From positions 248,001 through 312,000 of the forward strand of contig NZ_QQBB01000003.1 in NCBI RefSeq assembly GCF_003350535.1: a DNA stretch of 64,000 bases, written 5' to 3'. The notes below the pieces were generated by a model that was not told where the DNA came from, did not search any database, and saw nothing but the letters and a program-made list of their open reading frames with translations. Source of the DNA: Microvirga subterranea (GTDB lineage Bacteria > Pseudomonadota > Alphaproteobacteria > Rhizobiales > Beijerinckiaceae). The stretch's first letter is position 1. Every line of letters starts with the position of its first letter. The position numbers and the translations under genes are program-made. This document shows, one piece after another, positions 54,406 through 63,575 of this stretch.

Positions 54406-55167
54406 ATGGCACAGCTTCATTTCAGTGACGAAATCCTCATGGCCTTCGCGGACGGAGAGCTGGAAGAGTTGGTCGCAGCCTCGGTGGAACAGGCCATGGC
54501 CGACGATCCGGCCATCGCCCGGCGCGTCGCCGACTTTCTGCGCAGCCGGCGGCTGGTTCGATCGGCCTTTCCCGAGGAAACAGCGGCTGATGTTCCTGCG
54601 GCATTGCGGGCCGCGGTCCAGGCCCGGATCGACGGCTTCGAGCCGCCCGCCCATCAGCAGGAACCGGCCACGCCTCCGGCCAAGGGCAGGGCCACCTTCG
54701 CGGGGAAGCCGCCGCTCGCAATGGCGCTGGCCGCGAGTGTCGCCGGTCTGGCGATTGCGACGGTCAGCTACCTCGCCGGGCGTCAGAATCCCCTTCCCTC
54801 TCAAGCGGCCGGTCCCATTGCCCTCCTTGAGGATCCGCAGGTCAGCCGCATTCTGAGCGACAGTCCTTCGGGACGGGAGCAGGATCTGCCCTTCGGCCGG
54901 GTGCGGGTGATTTCGACCTTCCGCGCGGCCGACGGAACCCTGTGCCGTGAGTTCAAGCTCCAGGCTTCATCGGGAACCTCGGACGCCGTAGCATGCCGCA
55001 ACCGCGGCTGGAGGATCACCTTTGCCTTGGCGGAGGCGACGGGTCCCGGAGCCTATGTCCCGAGCGGCGGAGGGGACCTGATGGAGAGCTATCTTCAGAG
55101 TGCCGGCGCCGGCGAGCCGCTCCTGGACGCGGCGGAAATCGAGGCGTTGCGCAAGACCGAACCCTAG
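54406..55167 (+). CDS. Anti-sigma factor (membrane, RsiW-like)
   Basis: 253 residues. N-terminal cytosolic helix DEILMAFADGELEE (about 7-20) typical of anti-sigma factors, with no zinc-finger HxxxCxxC. One membrane segment (about 100-122), then a periplasmic part with two Cys. ATG 54406 follows GGAGAGG; ATG 54391 overlapping the sigma stop is the alternative. It should hold the ECF factor at the membrane and release it on an envelope signal. Confidence 0.85.
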   Translation: MAQLHFSDEILMAFADGELEELVAASVEQAMADDPAIARRVADFLRSRRLVRSAFPEETAADVPAALRAAVQARIDGFEPPAHQQEPATPPAKGRATFAGKPPLAMALAASVAGLAIATVSYLAGRQNPLPSQAAGPIALLEDPQVSRILSDSPSGREQDLPFGRVRVISTFRAADGTLCREFKLQASSGTSDAVACRNRGWRITFALAEATGPGAYVPSGGGDLMESYLQSAGAGEPLLDAAEIEALRKTEP

Positions 55168-55202
55168 CCTGGGCGAAAATTTCGGAATTCGTTCGAAATC
55201 CG

Positions 55203-55227
55203 GGAATAAGACGGGCCGTCATCCGTT
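55203..55227 (+). promoter_or_regulatory. Putative ECF promoter of the DUF1236 gene
   Basis: GGAAT (55203-55207), 16-base spacer, CGTT (55224-55227), 30 bases before ATG 55257. Shares its first eight bases with the sigma factor's own site. Confidence 0.6.
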
Positions 55228-55256
55228 CTTCAATGGGCTGGCGTAAGAGGTCTCGC

Positions 55257-55619
55257 ATGCGGACACTATACATCCTGGCCTTTGCGGCATTCCCGCTCGG
55301 AGCGATGGCGACCTTGTCCGGTACGGCTCCGGGCCCGACGAAAATCGAGGTGGCGAGCGCGTCCTCAGGCACCCTCAGCGGAGCCGTCTCTGCCGTCAGA
55401 AAGATTGCGTCCCATATCCCGACCTCGGGCACCCAGGCCTGGTCGGATCCTCCGCTCACCGATCAGGACGACGTGCGACTCGCGGTCGGAGAGGTCCTGC
55501 CTGAAGGAACGGTGCTCTACTCCGTACCGAGGCATGAGTCCTACCGCTATGCCGTCGTTCAAGGACAGAGAGCCATCGTGGACGCGGCTTCGCGGCAGAT
55601 CGTCTACATCATCCGGTAA
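55257..55619 (+). CDS. DUF1236 secreted protein
   Basis: 120 residues. Signal peptide (about 1-20). C-terminal DUF1236 domain, with VGEVLPEGTVLYSVP and YAVVQGQRAIVDAASRQIVYIIR-type strands. ATG 55257 has AAGAGG at six bases. DUF1236 has no known function, but occurs in Rhizobiales envelope proteins. Paralogue at 56793-57200. Likely ECF-controlled (see promoter). Confidence 0.82.
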   Translation: MRTLYILAFAAFPLGAMATLSGTAPGPTKIEVASASSGTLSGAVSAVRKIASHIPTSGTQAWSDPPLTDQDDVRLAVGEVLPEGTVLYSVPRHESYRYAVVQGQRAIVDAASRQIVYIIR

Positions 55620-55678
55620 CGATGGTGGTGCGGAGCAAACCTAAGGCAGTTTCACGGAAATCGAAGAAGGACCATCCG

Positions 55679-56392
55679 ATGCTCTTCGACCAATTCATTG
55701 CGAAACAGGGTGGGCAGCAGATCAATCCCACTTCAACCGTCACCCTGAAAATCTGCGCCAGCCCCCTCCTCCGCGCGGGGGTAGAGGAGATGCTGAAGAA
55801 CACCCGTTTCATCGTCTCGTCCGAACCAACGGATCTCGATGACACGGCGTACGATCTTCTCCTCGTGGACGCGAAGCATCACCCGAATGATCTCGCGAGC
55901 CTGATCGCCGCCGCGAAGGAGCGGCATCCGTCGGCCCGTGTCGTGGTTCTGGCGGATCAGTTCGACCTGAACGCCGTGATGACGGCCCGACATGCCGGCG
56001 CAGATGGCTTCTGCCTCACGACGACGGGGTGCGATGTCCTCATCCATTCCCTCGAGCTGGTGATGCTGGGGGAGATCGTCGTTCCATCGGACCTGATCCT
56101 TGCGATCATGGGTGACGGCGCACGCAAGGTCGAGTGCTCGCACAGGCGCGGGCCGGAAAGTCTGAACGGCATCGATCCGCCGAGGCGCTCCTTGTCCAGC
56201 CGGGAAATCGAGATCCTGGGCTGGCTGAAAGAGGGCGCGCCGAACAAAGTCATTGCGCGCAAGCTCAATGTGGCCGAGGCGACCGTGAAGGTGCACATCA
56301 AGGCGATTCTCAGGAAGATCGGCGCCGGAAACCGAACCCAGGCGGCGATCTGGGCCGCCGATCATCTGCCGCACGAGGCGGTGATACAGTGA
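55679..56392 (+). CDS. LuxR/NarL-type regulator with degenerate receiver
   Basis: 237 residues. The N-terminal part has the receiver fold (ASPLLRAGVEEML, LLLVDAKHHP, RVVVLADQFD, AGADGFCL), but the acidic pair that holds magnesium is replaced (ICASP for the usual VDDHP). The C-terminal LuxR HTH (LSSREIEILGWLKEG, EATVKVHIKAILRKI) is intact. Probably works without phosphorylation, or binds another ligand. ATG 55679 has AAGGA at eight bases. Sits in the ECF module. Confidence 0.87.
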   Translation: MLFDQFIAKQGGQQINPTSTVTLKICASPLLRAGVEEMLKNTRFIVSSEPTDLDDTAYDLLLVDAKHHPNDLASLIAAAKERHPSARVVVLADQFDLNAVMTARHAGADGFCLTTTGCDVLIHSLELVMLGEIVVPSDLILAIMGDGARKVECSHRRGPESLNGIDPPRRSLSSREIEILGWLKEGAPNKVIARKLNVAEATVKVHIKAILRKIGAGNRTQAAIWAADHLPHEAVIQ

Positions 56393-56436
56393 CCATCATG
56401 CGCAACAGCCCCTGCAGGATCGAAATCGGAAGACGA

Positions 56437-56679
56437 ATGATCAACGAGACGACGCACCCTCACGATATGATGCTGACCTACAATCTGTTCCGCAACAAGG
56501 ACGTCGCGGATCTTTACTGCGCCGTTCCGCAGGATCAGCCGGTTCCGACATTCCTGACGGAGGACAAGTGGAACTATGACCGCGCGCTGGACGTCAGTAC
56601 GCTGTCCGGCTTCGACGCCACCGCGGCCAGCGCGTCGGCCAAGATCAACGGCTTCTATCTCTTCCACGTAAGGCCGTGA
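56437..56679 (+). CDS. Small hypothetical protein
   Basis: 80 residues from ATG 56437 (GGAAGA upstream); ATG 56398 in frame adds 13 residues. A hydrophilic, slightly acidic protein with a middle DLYCAVPQDQPVPTFL and an FYLFHVRP end. No family recognised and no signal. It follows the LuxR gene with the same polarity, and looks real from codon use. Confidence 0.6.
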   Translation: MINETTHPHDMMLTYNLFRNKDVADLYCAVPQDQPVPTFLTEDKWNYDRALDVSTLSGFDATAASASAKINGFYLFHVRP

Positions 56680-56747
56680 GCCCTGCATGGCGACGCCGGG
56701 CATCCGGCCTGTGGCCATGCCGCTCCCATCGAACCCGAATACGAAAA

Positions 56748-56768
56748 GGGCGGCCTCATGGGCCGCCC
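56748..56768 (-). terminator. Intrinsic terminator of the DUF1236/glycine-zipper gene
   Basis: 8-bp stem (56748-56755 with 56761-56768), 5-base loop, followed on the minus strand by TTTT (56744-56747). Lies 25 bases beyond the stop at 56793. Confidence 0.8.
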
Positions 56769-56792
56769 GTTCCGAACGTTCATCAACGCTGC

Positions 56793-57200
56793 TTACTTGA
56801 TGACCTGCACGATCTTGTGGCTTTTGGGCTCGACTAGAACCGGAGTGTTGTTCACCACCGTGTACTTGTAGCCCTTCACCTTGTACTCAGACGGCACCTC
56901 GTAATACGTCACGCCGGATTCCGGCAGCACCGCACCCACTCGAACCTCTTCCTTATAGGTGTAGGACGGCACCTTCTGGGTCGTTACGTACGAACGGAAC
57001 TCCGGCTGCTGCTGATCGGCGATGCCGCCCACGATGGCACCCGTCACGCCGCCTACGGCCGCACCGACCGGGCCGCCGACGACCGCGCCGCCCACGGCAC
57101 CCGTCGCCGCGCCGGCAGCGGCACCACCGGACTGCGCGAAGGCCGCCGCAGGGGCGAGAGAGGCGAGAAGGGCGCCAGCGAAAAGGATCTTCTTCGACAT
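56793..57200 (-). CDS. Glycine-zipper DUF1236 secreted protein
   Basis: 135 residues. Signal peptide (1-22), a glycine-zipper stretch (about 25-60, GAAAGAATGAVGGAVVGGPVG-type), a charged middle, and a C-terminal DUF1236 domain (VLPESGVTYYEVP, KIVQVIK). Glycine zippers usually insert in or pack against membranes. Paralogue of the gene at 55257-55619. An AT-rich promoter region with an 18-bp palindrome is upstream. Confidence 0.85.
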   Translation of the reverse strand: MSKKILFAGALLASLAPAAAFAQSGGAAAGAATGAVGGAVVGGPVGAAVGGVTGAIVGGIADQQQPEFRSYVTTQKVPSYTYKEEVRVGAVLPESGVTYYEVPSEYKVKGYKYTVVNNTPVLVEPKSHKIVQVIK

Positions 57201-57613
57201 GGATCAACTCCTGATTCATCTCCGGGCTTACTGCCCGCTGCTCAGGAAACGCGTCAGCTCCGTTGCAGTTTCAAATACAAACGGCCATTTTATATGTATA
57301 AATCCGCATTCATGAACATGAATGATTGATTAACGCCGCAACTTTGTTTAACGACGACTATGAGCTTGGCTGTTTTCTTTTAGACGCGCCCTGCCGTCCC
57401 AGGACAGCTTTTTGCCGCATCAGGAAAACGCGGCGGCTCAGACCGACGCTCTGCCAAGCTTGATCAGAACGGCGGAGCTGCCAGACGCGACGGGAATCCC
57501 GTGCTTGGTCGAACAAGCGACGCCATGAAAAGACGAGAGCATCTCCGAGGCAGGCCTCGGTAGCACCCGAGACCCAATGCCGACCGAAAATCAGCGAAGC
57601 TGTTGGAAAGAGA
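57201..57613. other. Intergenic region before tRNA-Lys, with a palindrome
   Basis: 413 bases without a CDS. Around 57288-57300 an AT-rich stretch could carry a minus-strand promoter for the DUF1236 gene. At 57307-57324 a perfect 8-bp inverted repeat CATTCATG-AA-CATGAATG may be an operator. Nothing else recognised. Confidence 0.5.
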
Positions 57614-57688
<75 letters not shown>

Positions 57689-57860
57689 ATCTCAGACTCT
57701 CCGGTCCGGCCAAATCTGCCGCTAATCCCCTGGGATACATAGCTCTTTCCGTTGAGCAGGCACCCAGGAGCCGGAAGCTCGACCGATCGGGCTCGAGGGC
57801 CCTCGGAGGTGAGCCCGAAATAGGGTCTCTCGGCTGGCGGGTCAATCAAAAAGGCTTAGT

Positions 57861-60326
57861 ATGGGATCCGAAATCCTCAACCGAGCCGCGGATGGGCTTC
57901 ATCAGCCCTGCCCGCGCCGCATCCTGGGCACCCCGATGACCGACCCCCGCCTGCCGTACCTGACCGAGTTCGAGCGCAAGATTCTCTGGCTTTCCAGCTG
58001 GACCATCCACAACGCCAACCACCTGCGCCCCAACCGGGACGGGCTCAAGGTCGGCGGCCACCAGGCCTCCTCCGCCTCCCTCGCGACGATCATGACGGCG
58101 TTGTACCTGGGCGTTCTGCGGCCGGAGGACCGGGTCGCCGTGAAGCCCCATGCGAGCCCGATCTTCCACGCGATCCAGTATCTCCTCGGCAACCAGACCC
58201 GGGAGAAGCTGGAGAACTTCCGCGGCTATAAGGGCGCGCAATCCTACCCGTCCCGTACCAAGGACATCGACGACGTGGACTTCTCCACCGGATCCGTCGG
58301 CCTCGGCGTGGCCCAGACCCTCTTCTCGAGCCTCGTTCAGGACTACGTGCAGGCCCATTGGGCGAAGGACAAGCCGGAAGGGCGCATGATCGCTCTCGTG
58401 GGTGATGCCGAAATGGACGAGGGCAACATCTTCGAGGCGCTGCTCGAAGGCTGGAAGCAGGGCCTGCGCAACACCTGGTGGATCATCGACTACAACCGCC
58501 AGAGCCTCGACGCCGTGGTGCGCGAGGGCCTCTACGCCCGCTTCGAATCGCTCTTCCGCTCCTTCGGCTGGGACGTGGTGGTGCTCAAGCACGGCTCGCT
58601 GATGCAGGAGGCCTTCCGCGAGCCGGGCGGCGAGCGCCTGCGGGACTGGATCGATTCCTGCCCGAACCAGCTCTATTCCGCCCTCACCTTCCAGGGCGGC
58701 GCGGCGTGGCGCAAGCGCCTCCTCGACGACCTCGGCGACCAGGGCGCTGTGACACGCCTCATCGAGAAGCGCTCGGACGAGGAGCTGGCGCGGCTCATGG
58801 GCAATCTCGGCGGACACGACCTCTCCAGCCTGCTCCAGGCCTTCGAGTCCATCGACCACGACCGGCCGACCGTGTTCATCGCCTACACGATCAAGGGCAT
58901 GGGCCTGCCGCTCGCAGGCCACAAGGACAACCACGCGGGCCTGCTCACGCCGACCCAGATGGAGGGCTACCGCGCCGCCGCGAAGGTGCGGCCGGGTCAT
59001 GAATGGGACAAGTTCGAAGGCTTGAGCCTTCCGCCGGAGGATCTCCAGCGCTTCCTCGATTCCGTCCCGTTCAACGCCCGCGGCCGCCGCCGCTACGAGG
59101 CGCCGGTCGTGCCGGTGCCGGAGACCCTGCCGACGCCGTCGCAGCCCTCCATGTCGACCCAGCAGGGCTTCGGATTGATCCTCAACGAGCTCGCGCGCTC
59201 CGATCTTCCGCTTGCGGACCGGATCGTCACCACCGCACCGGACGTGACCGTCTCGACCAATCTCGGCGCGTGGGTGAATCGGCGCGGGCTCTTCGCCAAG
59301 GAGGAGATGAAGGACATCTTCCGGTCGGAGCGTATCCCCTCCACCTTCACCTGGGATTTCGGCCCCAAGGGCCAGCACATCGAGCTCGGCATCGCCGAGA
59401 TGAACCTGTTCATTCTGCTCTCGGCGCTCGGCCTGTCTCATTCGGTGTTCGGGGAGCGCATCCTGCCGATCGGGACGCTCTACGATCCCTTCATTGCCCG
59501 CGGCCTCGATGCGCTGAACTACGCCTGCTACCAGGACGCCCGCTTCATTGTCGCCGCCACGCCCTCGGGCGTGACGCTCGCGCCTGAAGGCGGTGCGCAC
59601 CAGTCGATCGGCACGCCGCTGATCGGCCTGGCGCAGGACGGGCTCGCCTCCTTCGAGCCCGCCTTCGTGGACGAGCTGTCCGTCATCCTGCGCTGGGCCT
59701 TCGACTATCTGCAGCGCGACGGCGAGGGCGAACCCAACGAACGCTCGTGGCTGCGCGACGAGACCGGCGGCTCGGTCTATCTGCGCCTCTCCACCCGCAG
59801 CCTCGACCAGCCGCAGCGAACCATGACGCCTGACTTCACGGCCGACATCGTCGATGGCGCGTACTGGATGCGGAAACCCGGCCCCAATGCGCAGGTCGTC
59901 ATCGCCTATACGGGCGCGGTGGCGCCCGAGGCCATCGAGGCAGTCGGCCTCATGGCCGAGGACCGGCGCGATATCGGCCTTCTCGCCATCACGTCCGCCG
60001 ACCGGCTCAATGCAGGCTGGACCGCCGCGCAGCGGGCGCGCGAGCGCGGCCTCGTCCATGCGCGCAGCCATATCGAGCGCCTGCTCGGCGAATTGCAGCC
60101 TCATTGCGGGCTGGTGACGGTGGTCGACGGCCATCCGGCGACCCTTGCCTGGCTCGGCTCCGTGATGGGCCACCGCACCCGCTCGCTGGGCGTGGAGCAT
60201 TTCGGCCAGACCGGCACGGTGCAGGACCTTTACCGCCACTTCGGCATCGACGCGCAGGGCATCATCGCGGCCGCCGAGATGATCGCCCCGGGACGTCCGA
60301 TCCGGCACCTGAAGGCGCTTGGCTGA
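57861..60326 (+). CDS. Transketolase / AceE-like pyruvate dehydrogenase E1-type enzyme
   Basis: 821 residues. Thiamine diphosphate enzyme with an AceE-like N-terminal domain (HNANHLRPN, VGGHQASSASL) and the diphosphate motif GDAEMDEGNIFEALLEG followed by N (about 174-210), then a pyrimidine-binding domain (IGTLYDPFIARGLDALNY) and a C-terminal domain. It is much longer than ordinary transketolases. No E2 or E3 genes are adjacent, so it may not be a pyruvate dehydrogenase subunit. Start at 57861 (weak AAGG) or ATG 57936. A full-length minus-strand frame opposite it is a codon-bias shadow. Confidence 0.82.
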   Translation: MGSEILNRAADGLHQPCPRRILGTPMTDPRLPYLTEFERKILWLSSWTIHNANHLRPNRDGLKVGGHQASSASLATIMTALYLGVLRPEDRVAVKPHASPIFHAIQYLLGNQTREKLENFRGYKGAQSYPSRTKDIDDVDFSTGSVGLGVAQTLFSSLVQDYVQAHWAKDKPEGRMIALVGDAEMDEGNIFEALLEGWKQGLRNTWWIIDYNRQSLDAVVREGLYARFESLFRSFGWDVVVLKHGSLMQEAFREPGGERLRDWIDSCPNQLYSALTFQGGAAWRKRLLDDLGDQGAVTRLIEKRSDEELARLMGNLGGHDLSSLLQAFESIDHDRPTVFIAYTIKGMGLPLAGHKDNHAGLLTPTQMEGYRAAAKVRPGHEWDKFEGLSLPPEDLQRFLDSVPFNARGRRRYEAPVVPVPETLPTPSQPSMSTQQGFGLILNELARSDLPLADRIVTTAPDVTVSTNLGAWVNRRGLFAKEEMKDIFRSERIPSTFTWDFGPKGQHIELGIAEMNLFILLSALGLSHSVFGERILPIGTLYDPFIARGLDALNYACYQDARFIVAATPSGVTLAPEGGAHQSIGTPLIGLAQDGLASFEPAFVDELSVILRWAFDYLQRDGEGEPNERSWLRDETGGSVYLRLSTRSLDQPQRTMTPDFTADIVDGAYWMRKPGPNAQVVIAYTGAVAPEAIEAVGLMAEDRRDIGLLAITSADRLNAGWTAAQRARERGLVHARSHIERLLGELQPHCGLVTVVDGHPATLAWLGSVMGHRTRSLGVEHFGQTGTVQDLYRHFGIDAQGIIAAAEMIAPGRPIRHLKALG

Positions 60327-60336
60327 AGGACACAGG

Positions 60337-60771
60337 ATGATAGGGACCTATGATCGCCCTGCCCTGACCGGCGGCTGCCAGTGCGGCGCGATTCGGTATG
60401 AGGTCGCGGGCGCACCGCACGAGATCTACATTTGCCATTGCGGCGAATGCCGGAAGCAGTCGGCCTCGGCCTTCGGCATCTCGGTCATGGTGCGGAGTGC
60501 GGATGTCCGGCTCGTTCAGGGCAAGCCCCGGCGGTGGGCGCGCGGCACGGATTCCGGCCGGACGCTCGCCTGCTTCTTCTGCGTCGATTGCGGCTCGCGC
60601 GTGTGGCACGGCGAGAGGGATCGGGCGGAGGAGATCAGCATCAAGGGCGGCTCGCTGGACGAGCCGGTCGATCTGTCGGATGCCATTCACATCTGGACGT
60701 CGCGGAAGCTGCCTGGCGTCGTCATCCCGGCAGACGCGCGGCAGTTTCCCGAGGAGCCGGAGGAGAGCTAA
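60337..60771 (+). CDS. GFA-family (glutathione-dependent formaldehyde-activating-like) protein
   Basis: 144 residues. Zinc motifs CQCG, CHCGECRK and CFFCVDCG fit the Mss4-like GFA domain, which forms S-hydroxymethylglutathione in some members. ATG 60337 has AAGGA at six bases. Follows the transketolase gene by 10 bases. Its stop overlaps that of the minus-strand gene by three bases. Function may be only a general zinc protein. Confidence 0.85.
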   Translation: MIGTYDRPALTGGCQCGAIRYEVAGAPHEIYICHCGECRKQSASAFGISVMVRSADVRLVQGKPRRWARGTDSGRTLACFFCVDCGSRVWHGERDRAEEISIKGGSLDEPVDLSDAIHIWTSRKLPGVVIPADARQFPEEPEES

Positions 60772-60950
60772 CGCCGGCTGATTCTCTGGAGGTCGGAGCC
60801 GAACCAGCCCATGTTGACGAGGTAGTCGCAGAACACGATCAGCAGGATGAAGGTGCCTCCAAGCTTGAGGGCGCTCATGCCGCGCTCGATGCTCGTGAGC
60901 TTCCTCAGCAGCAGCTCCGTCAGGTCATCCCCGGGCTTGTAGTGCTTCAT
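60768..60950 (-). CDS. Small membrane protein
   Basis: 60 residues with one membrane segment (about 28-45, GGTFILLIVFCDYLV) and a preceding amphipathic helix. ATG 60950 has GAGGAG at eight bases. No family recognised. Overlaps the GFA stop. Confidence 0.65.
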   Translation of the reverse strand: MKHYKPGDDLTELLLRKLTSIERGMSALKLGGTFILLIVFCDYLVNMGWFGSDLQRISRR

Positions 60951-61114
60951 CGTGGCGGCTCCTCGCGTGTCCAGCCACTATCCCGCAGGCCCGCCCCAAT
61001 TCCTATTCCGGCTGAAGACCGACACGGCATCCGACCATGGTCCAGCCGACCTTCACGCGTTGGTTGCTGCATGGGTTCTGACCGTCAACCCCCGGTCCAC
61101 CACCCGCGCCGAAC

Positions 61115-62296
61115 TCAGCCTTCCGCGGTCATCGACGTATTGTCGGCATGGTGGCCGATCTCGGCCTTGCCGTCGCGTTCGCCCTTGGCCCAGCCTTCCT
61201 TGACCTCGCCCACGTAGGTCTCCAGCCGCCCCTCGGCGATCGCCTTGCGCAGGCCGGCCATCAACTCCTGGTAATAGGCCAGGTTGTTCCAGGTGAGCAG
61301 CATCATGCCGAGGATCTCGTTGGAGCGGACGAGATGGTGCAGATAGGCGCGCGAATAGGTGTTCGACGCCGTGCACTTCGATTCCGGATCGAGCGGTCGA
61401 GTGTCCTCGGCGAAGCGCGCGTTGCGCAGGTTCATGCGGCCGTGCCGAGTGAAGACCTGCCCATGGCGGCCGGCGCGGGTCGGCATTACGCAGTCGAACA
61501 TGTCGACTCCGCGTCGCACCGCCTCCACGATATCGTCCGGCGTGCCTACCCCCATGAGGTAGCGGGGCTTCTCCTTGGGCATGTGCGGCTCGACCGTCTC
61601 GATCATGCGCAGCATCACGTCCTGCGGTTCGCCCACCGCAAGGCCGCCGATGGCGTAGCCCTTGAGGCCGAGATCCGCGAGTTCCCTGGCGCTTTCGATG
61701 CGCAGCCGCTCGACCGCGCCGCCCTGGACGATGCCGAACATTGCCTTGCCCGGCTGCTCGCCGAAGGCGACGCGGCAGCGCTCCGCCCACCGAAGGGACA
61801 AGTGCATGGCCTTCTCGGCGATCTCGTCCGAGCAGGGCAGCTTCACGCATTCGTCGAGCTGCATCTGGATGTCGGAGCCGAGCAGCCCCTGGATTTCGAT
61901 GGAGCGCTCCGGCGTCAGCACATGGGTCGAGCCGTCGATATGCGACTGGAAGGTGACCCCGGTCTCGTCAATCTTGCGGAGGGCCGACAGCGACATGACC
62001 TGAAAGCCGCCGGAGTCGGTGAGGATCGGATAGGGCCAGTTCATGAACTGGTGCAGGCCGCCAAGCCGCGCCACGCGCTCCGCGCCGGGGCGCAGCATCA
62101 GATGGTAGGTGTTTCCGAGCACCACGTCGGCGCCGAGCGCCTTCACCTGGTCGGGATACATCGCCTTCACGGTCGCGGCCGTGCCCACCGGCATGAAGGC
62201 GGGCGTGCGGATGACGCCACGCGGCATGCGGATCTCTCCCGTACGCGCCGCGCCGTCGGTCTTGCTGACGGTGAAGGTGAAGGTGTCCGTGGTCAT
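61115..62296 (-). CDS. tgt: tRNA-guanine transglycosylase (Tgt), zinc ligands mostly lost
   Basis: 393 residues. Exchanges guanine 34 for the queuosine precursor preQ1. DSGGFQ, GGLAVGE and FDCVMPTR with the nucleophile Asp are present. The zinc site, normally C-x-C-x2-C with a later H, reads ESKCTASN and [11 protein letters not shown]: compared with E. coli and Zymomonas Tgt, two Cys are Ser and the His is Asn. Only the middle Cys remains. The pair with queA is kept. ATG 62296 has GAGG at six bases. Confidence 0.93.
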   Translation of the reverse strand: MTTDTFTFTVSKTDGAARTGEIRMPRGVIRTPAFMPVGTAATVKAMYPDQVKALGADVVLGNTYHLMLRPGAERVARLGGLHQFMNWPYPILTDSGGFQVMSLSALRKIDETGVTFQSHIDGSTHVLTPERSIEIQGLLGSDIQMQLDECVKLPCSDEIAEKAMHLSLRWAERCRVAFGEQPGKAMFGIVQGGAVERLRIESARELADLGLKGYAIGGLAVGEPQDVMLRMIETVEPHMPKEKPRYLMGVGTPDDIVEAVRRGVDMFDCVMPTRAGRHGQVFTRHGRMNLRNARFAEDTRPLDPESKCTASNTYSRAYLHHLVRSNEILGMMLLTWNNLAYYQELMAGLRKAIAEGRLETYVGEVKEGWAKGERDGKAEIGHHADNTSMTAEG

Positions 62297-62308
62297 GCAT
62301 ACCTCATG

Positions 62309-62421
62309 GTGTCATCCCCGGCCGGAAGCAGTGAAGCTGCTGGAGGGGAAAGGAATCCACCGTCCCGAATGCCTCATATGTGAATCCCGTTCCCGACCTG
62401 TCGGGTCGCAAGGGATGACAC
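62309..62421. repeat. REP-like palindromic intergenic element
   Basis: 113 bases between tgt and queA with perfect 10-base terminal inverted repeats (GTGTCATCCC at 62309-62318, GGGATGACAC at 62412-62421). Internal short hairpins are present (for example CCCGA/TCGGG near 62392-62405). Typical of the small GTCATCCC-type repeats of Hyphomicrobiales; copies elsewhere cannot be checked here. Confidence 0.6.
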
Positions 62422-62426
62422 ACGCT

Positions 62427-63506
62427 TCAACGCCGGAACAGCAAACTCGAATCGCCATACGAGTAGAAGCGATAGCCCGTTTCGATGGCATGGGCATAGG
62501 CCGCGCGCATGCGCTCCAGGCCCGCGAAGGCCGAAACGAGCATGAAGAGCGTCGAGCGCGGCAGATGGAAATTGGTCATGAGCACGTCCACCGCCTTGAA
62601 GCGGTAGCCGGGCGTGATGAAGATCGCCGTGTCGCCGGAGAACGGCGCGATCGTGCCGTCCTCCCGCGCGGCGCTCTCCAGAAGACGCAGCGACGTGGTG
62701 CCGACAGCCACGATGCGGCCTCCCCGCGCCCGCGCCTCGTTGAGCGCCCGAGCCGTCGCCTCGGTGACGGTGCCCCATTCCGCATGCATCCTGTGCTCGG
62801 CGGTGTCCTCAGCCTTCACGGGCAGGAAGGTTCCGGCCCCCACATGGAGCGTCACGAAGTGCCGCGCGATGCCGCGCTCTTCAAGTCGGCGGAACAGGCT
62901 TTCGGTGAAATGCAGGCCGGCGGTCGGCGCCGCGACGGCTCCCTCGTCCTTGGCATAGACCGTCTGATAGTCGCGCAGGTCCTTGTCGTCGGTCGGTCGT
63001 TTTCCGGCGATGTAGGGCGGCAGCGGCAGTTCGCCGAGCCGGGCGATGGCCTCGTCGAGGAAAGGCCCCGAGAAGGAGAACCGGAGCCTGACGTCGCCGC
63101 CCTCCCCCTTCTCCTCGACCTCGGCATCGAGGCGCACGAGTTCGCAGGCCGTGCTCTCGGCCGCCTCGCCGAAGCGGATGCGATCGCCCACGTTCAGCTT
63201 CTTGGCCGGGCGCGCGAAGGCGCGCCAGCTATCCGCACTCTCGCGCTTGTGCAGCATGATCTCGACCCGCGCCGCCGTCTCCTCGCGTACGCGCAAGCCG
63301 TAGAGGCGGGACGGGATAACCTTGGTGTCGTTGAGCACAAGCACGTCGCCGGGCTGCAGGAGGTCCGGCAGATCCCGCACGAACCGGTCCTCGAATGGGC
63401 TCTCGTCGGGCCGCACCACGAGCATGCGCGCAGCATCCCGCGGCTCCACGGGGCGGAGCGCGATGCTGCTTTCAGGAAGGTCGAAATCGAAGAGGTCGAC
63501 GCGCAT
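62427..63506 (-). CDS. queA: S-adenosylmethionine:tRNA ribosyltransferase-isomerase (QueA)
   Basis: 359 residues. Starts [19 protein letters not shown], a standard QueA N-terminus, then [13 protein letters not shown] and the conserved [27 protein letters not shown] and [19 protein letters not shown] motifs. Makes epoxyqueuosine from preQ1-modified tRNA. Same strand as tgt, 130 bases apart. Confidence 0.95.
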   Translation of the reverse strand: MRVDLFDFDLPESSIALRPVEPRDAARMLVVRPDESPFEDRFVRDLPDLLQPGDVLVLNDTKVIPSRLYGLRVREETAARVEIMLHKRESADSWRAFARPAKKLNVGDRIRFGEAAESTACELVRLDAEVEEKGEGGDVRLRFSFSGPFLDEAIARLGELPLPPYIAGKRPTDDKDLRDYQTVYAKDEGAVAAPTAGLHFTESLFRRLEERGIARHFVTLHVGAGTFLPVKAEDTAEHRMHAEWGTVTEATARALNEARARGGRIVAVGTTSLRLLESAAREDGTIAPFSGDTAIFITPGYRFKAVDVLMTNFHLPRSTLFMLVSAFAGLERMRAAYAHAIETGYRFYSYGDSSLLFRR

Positions 63507-63535
63507 GTGATTGTTTGAGTGTACCAGTCGTCATT

Positions 63536-63561
63536 CCGGGGCGCGCCTTGGCGCGCCCTGG
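63536..63561. repeat. Palindromic GC-rich repeat between ppi and queA
   Basis: Perfect 9-bp arms GGGCGCGCC (63539-63547) and GGCGCGCCC (63550-63558), two-base loop; extended by a G-T pair and two more pairs. Begins with TCATTCC, as in REP-like elements of this group. It may also act as a terminator. Confidence 0.5.
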
Positions 63562-63575
63562 AGCGATAAAGTTGA

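Noticed and set aside
57846-60308. 820-codon open frame on the minus strand
   Set aside because: It lies exactly opposite the AceE-like transketolase, whose motifs are certain. Long antisense frames are expected at this GC content; no family motif or RBS is seen.
57861-60326. Calling the gene aceE outright
   Set aside because: The overall fold fits, but there is no adjacent aceF or lpd, and the substrate cannot be told from sequence alone.
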